Source: Chloroflexota bacterium (GTDB taxonomy: Bacteria > Chloroflexota > UBA6077). From it: a stretch of DNA of 10,209 nucleotides. Under the pieces are notes generated by a model that was not told the DNA's origin, ran no database searches, and worked only from the letters and a program-made list of their open reading frames with translations. Both the position numbers and the translations under genes were made by a program. Positions 1 to 6,762 of this stretch are shown here, in pieces. Each line of letters starts with the position of its first letter. Position 1 is the stretch's first letter. Location of the stretch: the NCBI GenBank assembly GCA_023380955.1, contig JAMCTB010000144.1, positions 1 to 10,209 on the forward strand. Reading direction: 5' to 3'.

Positions 1-327
1 CACACTCAGTGCCGTCAGCAGGAGGAGGCAGAGAAACTCGGCGCGACTCTCGATCTCCAGATCAAGCAGGAGTATCAGGCCTTCCACCTCGATCCCCACG
101 CCCCGGCGGTCCTCCTGGCCGCCAGCACTTTCAGACGTCTGAACCTGCCGGTGGAGTTGACCGCCACTGGGGGAGGCAGCGATGCCAACGAGCTGAACCA
201 GAAGGGGCTGGAAACGGTAGTGCTCGGCACAGGAATGGTAGCACCCCACACCGTAGAGGAGCGGATCTCGGTGGCGGCCGACTCCATGAGGGCCCAATTG
301 GTCGTGGAACTGATCACAGCGACCTGA
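1..327 (+). CDS. M20-family (peptidase T-like) metallopeptidase, C-terminal fragment
   Basis: An open frame enters from the left edge and ends at TGA 325-327, giving about 108 residues with no start in the window. The fragment carries the C-terminal signature of M20 peptidases related to peptidase T: a GGGSDAN motif, then LGTGM and a PHTVEE segment. In this family the HTxxE histidine contributes to the two-zinc site and the GGGSDAN loop lies near the active site. Family members are cytoplasmic zinc aminopeptidases or related deacylases, and the substrate cannot be read from this fragment. The next gene starts 50 bp downstream on the same strand, so they may be co-transcribed. A longer ORF in another frame overlaps this stretch, but only this frame gives a recognisable protein. 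The family call is secure; the exact subfamily is not. Confidence 0.85.
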   Translation, partial: HTQCRQQEEAEKLGATLDLQIKQEYQAFHLDPHAPAVLLAASTFRRLNLPVELTATGGGSDANELNQKGLETVVLGTGMVAPHTVEERISVAADSMRAQLVVELITAT

Positions 328-377
328 AGCTTGCCCTCAACGGGAATCCCCTCTTTTCCAAGGCGCGAACAAGAGAA

Positions 378-1565
378 ATGGAGAGCAAGAAACGGATGAA
401 CGAAAACCAACGGTTCATGGCTATCCTGCACGGGCAGGTACCCGATCGGATCCCCTGGGTCGCCAGGATGGCGCTCTGGTACACCTATCACAAGAGCAAG
501 GGCACCCTTCCAGAGAAGTACCGCGACTGGGAGCTGTGGGACATCCAGCGCGACCTGGGCGTGGGGATCATGGGGCGCACCCGTCTGTACGGCAAGAACA
601 TGAAGGGGGTCGAGGCCCGCACCCACCAGAAGGGCAACGAGCTGCTGACCGAGTACGTCACCCCCGTGGGGACGGTCACGACCCTCCACAAGGTGAGGCC
701 CGATCTGGCGGTATCGGTGTACACTGGAGAGGTGCGGAGCCTCGAGGTGGGGATCCACCGGGCCGACTACGCTTACCAGTCGGAGCACATGATCAAGGGC
801 GTAGAGGATTACCCCATCGTCGAGTACATCATCGAGAACACCGAGGTGGTTCCGGCCTACGAGGACTACCTCGGGACAGCGCAGATGGTGGGAGGCGACG
901 GCGTAGCGCTGGCCATGGTGGACAGGGTGCCGATCCAGGATGTCCTCATCCACTTCATCGGCTTCGAGCGGGCCTTCTACGAGCTGTACGACCACGTCAG
1001 CCAGGTGGAGCATCTGCTCCAGCTGCTCACCGATTTCCACAAGGAGAAGCTGTGGCCCATCTGCCTCGACGCCCCGACCGAACTGATCGAGACGGGGGCC
1101 AACCTCTCCGGGATCATGACCACCCCTGCCCTCTTCGAGAGCTACTTCGCCCCCTACACTCGGGAGTACGCCCAGCGACTCCACGCCAAAGGGAAGCTGC
1201 TGGGAACCCACCTGGACGGCGACCCCGCGCCCCTTCTCAAGGAGGTCCCCCGGTCGGGTCTGGACATGGTGGAAGCCTTCACCCCGGCCCCCATGACCAA
1301 CTGCACCGTCGGGGATGCTCGAAAGGCCTACGACGGCAAGGTGATGATCTGGGGAGGCATTCCTTCGACCATCCTCTGCCCCGACTCCATGGACGACGAA
1401 CAGTTCGATGCCCAGATGAGACGCCTCTTGAAGGAGGTCACGCCGGGCGACGGCTTTATCCTGGGGGTCGGAGACAATATAATGCCGGAGGCCAGCCTCG
1501 AGCGCGTCATTCTGGTTCGAGAGATGGTGGAGAAGTACGGCCGCTTCCCGATCCAGGTAGCTTAA
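378..1565 (+). CDS. Uroporphyrinogen decarboxylase-fold protein, probable corrinoid methyltransferase (MtaA/CmuA-like)
   Basis: This 395-residue protein has the URO-D (TIM-barrel) family layout: an N-terminal QRFxAxLxGxxPDRIPW segment at about residues 9-29, a central region around LSGIMTTPALFESYFAPY, and a GTHLDGD segment at about 276-282. Family members of this length next to a corrinoid protein usually move methyl groups between a substrate, cobalamin and coenzyme M or tetrahydrofolate; true HemE is shorter (about 350) and sits in haem operons. The corrinoid gene begins 45 bp downstream, which supports methyl transfer. The usual zinc motif HxCG reads His278-Leu-Asp280-Gly here, so metal binding may differ; Cys309 is the nearest later cysteine. 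ATG 378 follows a weak AAGAG; ATG 396 is an alternative that matches the family N-terminus equally well. The frame stays open upstream to position 9, but that part overlaps the peptidase gene and is not coding. Substrate unknown. Confidence 0.85.
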   Translation: MESKKRMNENQRFMAILHGQVPDRIPWVARMALWYTYHKSKGTLPEKYRDWELWDIQRDLGVGIMGRTRLYGKNMKGVEARTHQKGNELLTEYVTPVGTVTTLHKVRPDLAVSVYTGEVRSLEVGIHRADYAYQSEHMIKGVEDYPIVEYIIENTEVVPAYEDYLGTAQMVGGDGVALAMVDRVPIQDVLIHFIGFERAFYELYDHVSQVEHLLQLLTDFHKEKLWPICLDAPTELIETGANLSGIMTTPALFESYFAPYTREYAQRLHAKGKLLGTHLDGDPAPLLKEVPRSGLDMVEAFTPAPMTNCTVGDARKAYDGKVMIWGGIPSTILCPDSMDDEQFDAQMRRLLKEVTPGDGFILGVGDNIMPEASLERVILVREMVEKYGRFPIQVA

Positions 1566-1610
1566 CCGGGTCGGCGTGCCGTCCCTTACTAAATGCTGAG
1601 GAGGATACCT

Positions 1611-2243
1611 GTGGCAGATTACGAGGCACTGAAGGAAGCTGTTATCGAGGGCAACGCAGGCCGGGCGAAGGAGCTAACCCAACTGGCCCTCGACGAGGGG
1701 AAGGGTCCCCAGGAGATCCTGGACGGCGCCCTGATCCCCGCCATGGACGTGGTGGGGGATAAGTTCACCAGGCAGGAGTTCTACATCCCCGAGATGCTGA
1801 TCGCCGCCCGAGCCATGCAGGCGGGTTTAGGGCTGCTGAAGCCTCTGTTGGCCCAGGGGCAGTCCAAGTCCAAGGGCAAGGTGGTCATCGGCACCGTCAA
1901 GGGGGACCTCCACGACATCGGCAAGAACCTGGTGGGGATGATGCTCCAGGGGGGCGGCTTCGAGATTGTGGACCTGGGGGCCGACGTGAAGCCGGCCAGG
2001 TTCGTCGAGGCCGTGCAGGCCGAGAAGCCGGACTTCCTGATGATGAGCGCGCTCCTGACCACGACCATGCTCTCGATGAGGGAGACCATCGAGGCGCTGA
2101 AGGCGGCGGGGCTGCGAGGCGGGGTGAGGATCGGGGTAGGCGGGGCTCCGGTGACCCAGCGGTTTGCGGATGAGGTCGGGGCCGACTTCTACGCCCCCGA
2201 TGCCACCGGCGCCGTCAATAGGGCCAAGGAGCTGGTCGCCTGA
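1611..2243 (+). CDS. Corrinoid (cobalamin-binding) protein, MtbC/MtaC-like
   Basis: This 210-residue protein carries the methyl group on cobalamin for a partner methyltransferase. Residues about 1-85 form the helical methionine-synthase-type cap domain (B12-binding 2), with the familiar EILDGALIPAMDVVGDKF and YIPEMLIAARAM stretches. Residues about 88-210 form the Rossmann-like B12 domain: Asp99-x-His101-x-x-Gly104 in GDLHDIGKN supplies the lower axial cobalt ligand, followed by Ser146-Ala-Leu148 and Gly177-Gly178, the standard nucleotide-tail contacts. Length is typical for dimethylamine, methanol or methoxyl corrinoid proteins. GTG 1611 is preferred over ATG 1593 because GAGGAGG at 1598-1604 lies six bases before it and the protein then starts like its relatives. 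The URO-D-fold gene 45 bp upstream is the likely partner. No reductive activase (RamA/RACo type) is seen in the window. The donor substrate cannot be told from the sequence. Confidence 0.93.
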   Translation: MADYEALKEAVIEGNAGRAKELTQLALDEGKGPQEILDGALIPAMDVVGDKFTRQEFYIPEMLIAARAMQAGLGLLKPLLAQGQSKSKGKVVIGTVKGDLHDIGKNLVGMMLQGGGFEIVDLGADVKPARFVEAVQAEKPDFLMMSALLTTTMLSMRETIEALKAAGLRGGVRIGVGGAPVTQRFADEVGADFYAPDATGAVNRAKELVA

Positions 2244-2260
2244 CTCGACGGGGCCACCTC

Positions 2261-2279
2261 CCTCTCCCTCTGGGAGAGG
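2261..2279. repeat. Short palindrome behind the corrinoid gene (REP-like, possible terminator)
   Basis: A perfect 8-bp stem, CCTCTCCC (2261-2268) with GGGAGAGG (2272-2279) around a TCT loop, lies 17 bp after the corrinoid stop. No T-run follows, so it is not a classical rho-independent terminator. A related palindrome follows ispH at 10132-10158, which suggests a dispersed REP-like family that may stop transcription or protect 3' ends. The rest of the gap to 2408 shows nothing further. Confidence 0.55.
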
Positions 2280-2408
2280 CGGCAACGAACAACCTCCTCA
2301 AACGTGGTACCATTGGATCGCCAACACGCAACAGCTCAGCTCTCGGCCCAAAACGGAGCGGCTGGTCTCGGGGTCGAGGGCTTCCAGCCGGACACATGGG
2401 GAGGAAAC

Positions 2409-3827
2409 ATGAGCGAGCAGCGCTTCGACTTAGCGGTCCTTGGAGGCGGTCCAGGGGGCTACCCCGCGGCAATCCGTGGGGCACAGTTGGGACTGAAGGT
2501 GGCGGTCGTCGAGAAATCCAAGGTCGGCGGCACCTGCCTCAACTGGGGTTGCATCCCAACCAAGGTGATATTGGAATCCGCCGAGCTGCTAAGCCTCGTC
2601 AAGGGGGGCAAGGAGCACGGCGTCACAGCGACGGACGTGACCCTGGATTACGCCCAGCTCTCCAAGCGTCGGGAGCGGGTGGTCTCCCAACTGGTCGGCG
2701 GGGTGGAGTGGCTGTTCAAGAAGAACGGCGTGACCCTGATCCGGGGCGAGGGCAAGTTCGCCTCGCCTACCTCGATCGACGTTAAGCTGGCCGATGGCGG
2801 GACCACCCGCGTCACGGCCACCGACGCCATCGTCGCCACCGGCTCCGTCCCCAAGAGCCTCCCGGGACTGAAGATCGACGGCGACCGGGTGATCAGCAGC
2901 GACCACGCCGTGACCATGTCGGAGCTTCCCAAGTCGGTCATCATCCTGGGCGCCGGCGCCATCGGCGTGGAGTTCGCCTCCGCGTGGAAGGAGCTGGGAG
3001 CCGAGATCTCCCTGGTGGAGCTGCTGCCCAGGATCGTGCCCCTCGAGGACCCGGAGGTCGGAGACGAGCTGGCCAAGCTGTTCACCCGGCGCGGAATCCG
3101 GGTCATGGCCGGCACCAAGGTGATCCTGGACAGCGTCCGCACCTTCCCCGACCACGTGGAGCTGGAGGTGGAGAAGGAGGGCGCCCGAGAGCGGCTCTCG
3201 GCGGAGAGGCTGCTGGTCGCCACCGGCCGCGCCCCGGTCAGCGACGGGCTTGGGCTCGAAGGGCTGGGGGTCAAGATAGAGCGAGGCTTCATCCAGGTGG
3301 ACGGCCAGATGAAGACGGGAGTGTCCCACCTCTACGCCATCGGCGACGTCGTGGGGGGGCTGATGCTGGCCCACAAGGCGACCCACGAGGGCTTCATCGC
3401 GGTGGAGGCCATCCTGGGGAGGAACCCCCACCCCCTGGATCCAAACCGAATCCCCCGCTGCACCTACTGCCGGCCGCAGGTAGCGTCCCTGGGACTGAGC
3501 GAGGCCGAGGCGCAGCAGCAGGGCCGCAAGGTCAAGGTGGGGCGATTCCCGATGTCCGCCAACTCCATGGCCACCATCCTGGGCGAGCGGGACGGGTTCG
3601 GCAAGATCGTCTCCGACGAGGAGAGCATGGAGATCCTGGGCGTTCACCTGATGGGTCCCAGGGTTACCGAGCTGATCCAGGGTCCGGCCCTGGCCAAATT
3701 GCTGGAGGCCACCCCCGAGGAGCTCGCCCTGAACGTGCACCCTCACCCCACCGTCAGCGAGGTGCTGGGGGAGATGGCGGACGACGTGGTGTTCGGCCAG
3801 TCCCTCCACTTCTGGCGCCAGCGGTGA
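2409..3827 (+). CDS. lpdA: Dihydrolipoamide dehydrogenase (E3)
   Basis: This 472-residue flavoprotein disulfide reductase reoxidises protein-bound dihydrolipoamide with NAD+ in 2-oxoacid dehydrogenase complexes or the glycine cleavage system. Visible motifs in order: FAD-binding Gly12-x-Gly14-x-x-Gly17; the redox disulfide Cys43-x4-Cys48 in CLNWGC; NAD-binding Gly181-x-Gly183-x-x-Gly186 ending in SLVE, whose acid favours NAD over NADP; the second FAD motif AIGDV at about 310-314; and the dimer-interface catalytic pair His446-Pro447 with Glu451 in HPHPTVSE, which separates lipoamide dehydrogenases from mercuric reductase. ATG 2409 has a strong GGGGAGG at 2398-2404; the frame is open back to 2304, but that extension precedes the FAD motif and looks non-coding. 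It lies 165 bp after the corrinoid gene on the same strand. No E1, E2 or gcv genes are in view, so its complex is unknown. Confidence 0.96.
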   Translation: MSEQRFDLAVLGGGPGGYPAAIRGAQLGLKVAVVEKSKVGGTCLNWGCIPTKVILESAELLSLVKGGKEHGVTATDVTLDYAQLSKRRERVVSQLVGGVEWLFKKNGVTLIRGEGKFASPTSIDVKLADGGTTRVTATDAIVATGSVPKSLPGLKIDGDRVISSDHAVTMSELPKSVIILGAGAIGVEFASAWKELGAEISLVELLPRIVPLEDPEVGDELAKLFTRRGIRVMAGTKVILDSVRTFPDHVELEVEKEGARERLSAERLLVATGRAPVSDGLGLEGLGVKIERGFIQVDGQMKTGVSHLYAIGDVVGGLMLAHKATHEGFIAVEAILGRNPHPLDPNRIPRCTYCRPQVASLGLSEAEAQQQGRKVKVGRFPMSANSMATILGERDGFGKIVSDEESMEILGVHLMGPRVTELIQGPALAKLLEATPEELALNVHPHPTVSEVLGEMADDVVFGQSLHFWRQR

Positions 3828-3860
3828 GGAGCACAGACAGTTTGGAGCTGCGCATGCCCC

Positions 3861-3902
3861 CGCCGGGAGCGCGGGTGTCTCGCCCGCCCGGCGGGCGATG
3901 GC
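3861..3902. repeat. GC-rich palindromic stretch beside repeat copy 1
   Basis: A very GC-rich stretch contains two small inverted repeats: GCGGG 3871-3875 with CCCGC 3883-3887, and CGCCCG 3881-3886 with CGGGCG 3892-3897. It ends in GGGCGATGG (3893-3901), a nonamer found again inside the neighbouring repeat (3943-3951) and, with one change, in its second copy (9194-9202). It looks like another dispersed palindromic element nested next to the 3912-3985 repeat. It has no T-run and no coding potential that I can defend. Confidence 0.45.
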
Positions 3903-3911
3903 CTCAACAGC

Positions 3912-3985
3912 GTAGGGCGGGGCCCTGTGCCCCGCCGCCCTCGGGCGATGGTAGGCCGGCGGCAGGGCAGAGCGCCCTGCCCTAC
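3912..3985. repeat. Two-hairpin GTAGGG...CCCTAC intergenic repeat, copy 1
   Basis: A 74-bp element begins GTAGGGC and ends with its inverse, GCCCTAC. It contains two hairpins, each with an 8-bp perfect stem and a 5-base loop: 3916-3923 with 3929-3936 (loop CCTGT), and 3961-3968 with 3974-3981 (loop AGAGC). A second copy lies at 9162-9238. The terminal inverted repeats, small size and intergenic location resemble a MITE- or REP-type element; no transposase is present here. It fills part of the gap between the convergent lpdA and xdhC-like genes. Confidence 0.8.
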
Positions 3986-4070
3986 GCCATTTCCGAATCA
4001 ATGCGGTGGTCTGCCGCCACACTCCAAAGGGCCGGCTTTGCCGGCAGCACCCAGGATCCTTCTGTTGTGC

Positions 4071-5192
4071 CTATTGCCTCGTGCCCCGGTCGGACAGGGA
4101 CTGCGCCCTCCCTCCCCGCCGTACTTTGACGATCTCGGCCACGATGCTGAGAGCGATCTCCGCCGGGGTTCTGGCTCCCAGGTCGAGGCCGATGGGCGCG
4201 TGCAGCCGCCGCAGCCCCTCGACCGGCGCTCCCTCCCGCTGGAGCAGATCGAAGACCCCCTTCACCCGGCGGCGGCTTCCGATCATCCCCAGGTAGGCGG
4301 ACTCGCGCCCCACCAGCTGCCGAAGGCACTCGACGTCGTGGCGGTGGCCTCGGGTCACCAGCACCACGTAGCTATCCCGATCCACGCCCAACCGCCGGAT
4401 GCCGTCGCCGAAGTCGGCTGCCAGCACGGTGTCCGCCTCCGGGAAGCGCTCCCGATTGGCGAAGGCGGCACGATCGTCCAGCACCGCCACCTGGAAGCCC
4501 AACAGCCTGCCCATGGCCACCAGCGGAAGGGCTATGTGGCCCGCCCCCAGCACCATCAGCCGAGGGGGCGGCTTCACCGGCTCGAGCCACAGCCTCACCG
4601 TCGCCAACTCGTCGTGGGGTCCCTGCGTGGCGGCTTCGTAGGTGGCGAACCGGCCTCCCTCCAGCTCCAGCGCCGCGGCCGCCTCTCGCAGCAGCCATCC
4701 CTCCGGAAGGACCGGGCCAAGCCCTGACAACAGCACGGCCTCGGTCGACACCACAGCGCGTCGCGCCGAGGGGCAGGAGGACCCGGATCCCGCTGCCACC
4801 GTTGCCAGCACCACCGACTGGCGCCGCCCCTGGCTCTCGGCCAGCAGCCGCGCTACCCGCGCGTCCGGACTCTCGACCTCGCCAAGCCACGGCTCGACCC
4901 ACAGCTCCATGGTGCCGCCACAGGCCCCCGCCGCCTCCAGGTGGACCTCCTCTGTGAGGTCCACGGAGATCCCCTGGGACGCTCCCGTGTCCAGCACCTG
5001 GAGCGCGGTGCGCCACACCTGCGCCTCTCCACATCCGCCGCCCACGGTCCCAACCGTCGCCCCCGACCTCCGCACAATCATCTTGGCCCCTACCTCTCGG
5101 GGGGTGGAGCCCCGGGTGGCGACGACGGTGGCAACGGCAACGCTTTCTCCGGCCTGGAGAAGATCGTGCAGTTGGTGGTAGAAGCGGTCCAT
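4071..5192 (-). CDS. XdhC/CoxI family molybdenum-cofactor maturation protein
   Basis: This 373-residue protein has both parts of the XdhC/CoxI family. The N-terminal XdhC_CoxI domain includes TRGSTPREVGAKM and GGGCGE at residues 51-56; Cys54 sits where the family has its conserved GGC. The C-terminal Rossmann domain starts at Gly216-Ala-Gly-His219 and continues through VLDDRAAFANRERFPEAD, VTRGHRHD, YLGMIGSRRR and the closing APIGLDLGARTPAEIA-type motif. In characterised cases XdhC binds molybdenum cofactor, supports its sulfuration and delivers it to xanthine dehydrogenase-type hydroxylases; CoxI has a similar role for CO dehydrogenase. The ATG has AAGGAG (5203-5198) five bases ahead. It is convergent with lpdA and divergent from the small gene at 5337. 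No molybdenum hydroxylase is in the window, so the client is unknown. Confidence 0.92.
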   Translation of the reverse strand: MDRFYHQLHDLLQAGESVAVATVVATRGSTPREVGAKMIVRRSGATVGTVGGGCGEAQVWRTALQVLDTGASQGISVDLTEEVHLEAAGACGGTMELWVEPWLGEVESPDARVARLLAESQGRRQSVVLATVAAGSGSSCPSARRAVVSTEAVLLSGLGPVLPEGWLLREAAAALELEGGRFATYEAATQGPHDELATVRLWLEPVKPPPRLMVLGAGHIALPLVAMGRLLGFQVAVLDDRAAFANRERFPEADTVLAADFGDGIRRLGVDRDSYVVLVTRGHRHDVECLRQLVGRESAYLGMIGSRRRVKGVFDLLQREGAPVEGLRRLHAPIGLDLGARTPAEIALSIVAEIVKVRRGGRAQSLSDRGTRQ

Positions 5193-5208
5193 GGCAGCTC
5201 CTTACGAG

Positions 5209-5242
5209 GGATGAAGCCCGCCGCTACAGGGTGGATTCATCC
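5209..5242. repeat. Inverted repeat in the xdhC-like upstream region
   Basis: GGATGAA (5209-5215) and TTCATCC (5236-5242) form a 7-bp inverted repeat around a 20-base GC-rich loop. It lies directly upstream of the xdhC-like ribosome binding site, within the 144-bp divergent gap before the gene at 5337. It could be an operator or another short palindromic repeat; nothing decides between them. A TATATC at 5282-5287 is a possible -10 for the rightward gene, but no convincing -35 accompanies it. Confidence 0.35.
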
Positions 5243-5336
5243 ATCGAGAGCTTCAAGAAGTGGACCATCCTCCGCCAAGGGTATATCCTGGCACTGGCTC
5301 TGCCCAATGCGCGACAGCCTGAAGAGGAGGTGAGCC

Positions 5337-5630
5337 ATGGCCCAGGGTTGGGATCGAAAGAGGGTTATCGAGCAGCTGAAGGGGGAAACGCTATCGGGCC
5401 TGGAGTCTGGATACATCGAGCCGCTGCTGGCAGAGCTGCGATCGGTCGCCCGACGCTTCGATCTGCTGGCCGAGGGCTCCCGACAGAGCAGTAATCCCGA
5501 GTTGAGAGGAATGGTGCAGGCCCTCGACCTGGCAGCCGGGATGGTGGACGACCTGCTGGACGAAGCCCTCGAGACCAGCCTGCGGCGGGCCGTCGAGGAG
5601 AACAGTTGGGCAAACCCACTGGACAGCTGA
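5337..5630 (+). CDS. Small helical protein of unknown function
   Basis: A 97-residue protein starting at ATG 5337 with a strong GAGGAGG upstream, which together with its high third-position GC argues that it is a real gene. I do not recognise a family. The composition is charged (many Glu, Arg, Asp), cysteine-free and without a signal peptide or membrane segment. Heptad-like spacing of leucine, valine and alanine across about residues 8-45 and 55-87 suggests two long amphipathic helices, perhaps a small helical hairpin or oligomerising protein. It diverges from the xdhC-like gene across 144 bp and converges on the NifU-like gene. The genomic context does not point to a role, and I assign none. 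Confidence 0.75.
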   Translation: MAQGWDRKRVIEQLKGETLSGLESGYIEPLLAELRSVARRFDLLAEGSRQSSNPELRGMVQALDLAAGMVDDLLDEALETSLRRAVEENSWANPLDS

Positions 5631-5652
5631 AAGACCCTATCACCGCATCCAC

Positions 5653-5683
5653 GAGTCGTTGGGGCCAGGAACAGCCCCGACTC
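5653..5683. terminator. Possible bidirectional hairpin between convergent genes
   Basis: Two stacked stems, GAGTC (5653-5657) with GACTC (5679-5683) and GGGGC (5661-5665) with GCCCC (5674-5678), are separated by a GTT bulge and close an 8-base loop. The structure sits in the 66-bp gap between two converging genes, where a shared terminator is expected. It has no T-tract on either strand, so intrinsic termination is uncertain. Confidence 0.4.
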
Positions 5684-5696
5684 TCACCGTAAAGGC

Positions 5697-5921
5697 CTAG
5701 AAGGGCACCGCCTCGACGCGGACCACTTCCGGAACCTCACGCTTTATGGCTCGCTCGACCCCCATCTGCAGCGTCATCATCGACATGGGGCAGCCGGAGC
5801 AGGCGCCCGTCAGGCGCACCTTCACCACGCCACCTTCGACGCCCACCAACTCGATATCGCCGCCATCCATCTGCAGGCCGGGCCGAATGGCCTCCAGCAC
5901 CTTAGTAACCTTCTCGTTCAC
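5697..5921 (-). CDS. NifU C-terminal-domain Fe-S scaffold protein
   Basis: A 74-residue single-domain protein matching the NifU C-terminal (Nfu) domain: EAIRPGLQMDGGDIELV at the N-terminal side, then GACSGCPMS with Cys41 and Cys44, and a short hydrophobic tail. In Nfu-type proteins the CxxC cysteines of two subunits hold a transient [4Fe-4S] cluster that is passed to apo-enzymes in the cytoplasm. Plausible recipients nearby include IspH, which needs such a cluster, though that link is inference. The start is not an ATG: GTG 5921 is chosen, seven bases after GGGGTG, but TTG 5924 immediately upstream is equally possible and adds one residue. The gene lies downstream of, and on the same strand as, a SufR-like regulator and appears to have its own promoter. 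Confidence 0.92.
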   Translation of the reverse strand: MNEKVTKVLEAIRPGLQMDGGDIELVGVEGGVVKVRLTGACSGCPMSMMTLQMGVERAIKREVPEVVRVEAVPF

Positions 5922-5963
5922 CAATTTGCACCCCTTTCGCCAACTCTCTGAAAGGCACTACTA

Positions 5964-5992
5964 ATGCTAACAGCAGGAGCCCACTAAGTCAA
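5964..5992 (-). promoter_or_regulatory. Predicted promoter of the NifU-like gene
   Basis: On the minus strand TTGACT (5992-5987) is followed after 17 bases by TAGCAT (5969-5964), with a TGT immediately before it (extended -10 form TGn). This places the transcript start about 35 bases before the gene. The octamer GCTAACAG occurs twice, at 5966-5973 overlapping the -10 and at 6004-6011 upstream of the -35, so it is a candidate operator. Confidence 0.5.
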
Positions 5993-6030
5993 ACGATCAC
6001 CGGGCTAACAGAACGAGCAATGAAGAGGGG

Positions 6031-6639
6031 TTACGGGGTTATTCGGTAGCTACACTTGCCTTCGCCATGGTGATGAGAGCCTTCTCGCTCCACCGCAGCT
6101 CCCAACAGCCGCTGCAGGTACTCCAGCTCCACCTGGCAAACCTCGGGGCTCAGGTCAGCTATCCGGCTCGCCGGGCAGTGATGCTGGAGCAGGCGATAGC
6201 CGCCATCGCACTTCTCCCACTCCGCCATGGCGCCCTCCTCGGAGCGGATCCGCACCACTTCCGCGATGCGGGCCTCCAGCCCCTTGCCGTTCAGCCGATC
6301 GGCCTTCTCCGCGGCCCACCGCTCCGCCACCACCTCTATCAGCTGAGCCATCTGCTCCGGGCCGGCCACACTCCTGAAGCCCTCCAGGAAGCGACGGGCA
6401 ACCTCGTGGTAGGCCCTGGGGAACTCCACCTCCGCACCGACCGCCAGACAGTACACAAAATGGGGACGACCGACCCTGCCTCGGACCTCCTCCGAGCAGA
6501 TCAGATCGTCCCGCTCCAGCACCGATAGATGGGACCGGATGGTTACCGGCGATAGGCCAATCTCTCTGGCCAGGTCGTCGAGGGTCGCCCTGTTCCTCAG
6601 CTTCAGCAGGTCGAGGATCTGCCGTCGAGTCTTCTGCAC
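6031..6639 (-). CDS. SufR/COG2345-like winged-helix regulator with probable Fe-S cysteines
   Basis: A 202-residue transcriptional regulator. Residues about 3-60 form an ArsR/DeoR-like winged helix-turn-helix (RRQILDLLKLRN, then LDDLAREIGLSPVTIRSHL, then a GRVGRP wing). The C-terminal part has the COG2345 pattern with Cys155, Cys168 and Cys196, i.e. CX12CX27C, ending GEGKCSYRI. From memory, characterised SufR proteins use cysteines with this spacing to hold an Fe-S cluster and repress suf genes; an extra Cys144 lies ten residues before the first, and there is no cysteine in the middle of the X27 stretch. The neighbouring NifU-like gene, downstream on the same strand, makes an Fe-S-sensing role likely. 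GTG 6639 is preferred to GTG 6642 because AGGAGG (6650-6645) then lies five bases away. Other COG2345 regulators exist without proven clusters, so the ligand is inference. Confidence 0.88.
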   Translation of the reverse strand: MQKTRRQILDLLKLRNRATLDDLAREIGLSPVTIRSHLSVLERDDLICSEEVRGRVGRPHFVYCLAVGAEVEFPRAYHEVARRFLEGFRSVAGPEQMAQLIEVVAERWAAEKADRLNGKGLEARIAEVVRIRSEEGAMAEWEKCDGGYRLLQHHCPASRIADLSPEVCQVELEYLQRLLGAAVEREGSHHHGEGKCSYRITP

Positions 6640-6716
6640 CACCGCCTCCTCTTAGCAATCGCGGGCAGCCGCCGGCGGGAAGAAAAGGGCAGGCCCGACA
6701 AGAGTGTAGCGCTGCG

Positions 6717-6746
6717 ATGGTAACAGAGGGTTAGAAGCTTTGTCAA
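6717..6746 (-). promoter_or_regulatory. Predicted promoter of the SufR-like regulator
   Basis: On the minus strand a perfect TTGACA (6746-6741) is followed after 18 bases by TACCAT (6722-6717), preceded by TGT as an extended -10. The ten bases CTGTTACCAT match the NifU-gene promoter's CTGTTAGCAT at nine positions. It lies in the 123-bp gap after folB, so the regulator can be transcribed independently of dxs-folB. No T-rich terminator for the dxs-folB transcript was seen in this gap. Confidence 0.45.
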
Positions 6747-6762
6747 TTACCGATCATAGATA

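Noticed and set aside
9..377. N-terminal extension of the URO-D-fold protein
   Set aside because: The frame is open, but the residues are low-complexity and overlap the M20 peptidase reading frame, which shows real motifs.
2304..2408. Longer N-terminus for dihydrolipoamide dehydrogenase
   Set aside because: It has no FAD-fold character, and the strong GGGGAGG site sits just before ATG 2409.
2589..4022. 477-residue minus-strand ORF opposite lpdA
   Set aside because: It mirrors the GC-rich lpdA codons and has no recognisable motif; lpdA is certain here.
4031..4045. GCCGGC-TTT-GCCGGC hairpin as a terminator of lpdA or xdhC
   Set aside because: It has a short stem of palindromic hexamers, no T-tract on either strand, and such hexamers arise often in GC-rich DNA.
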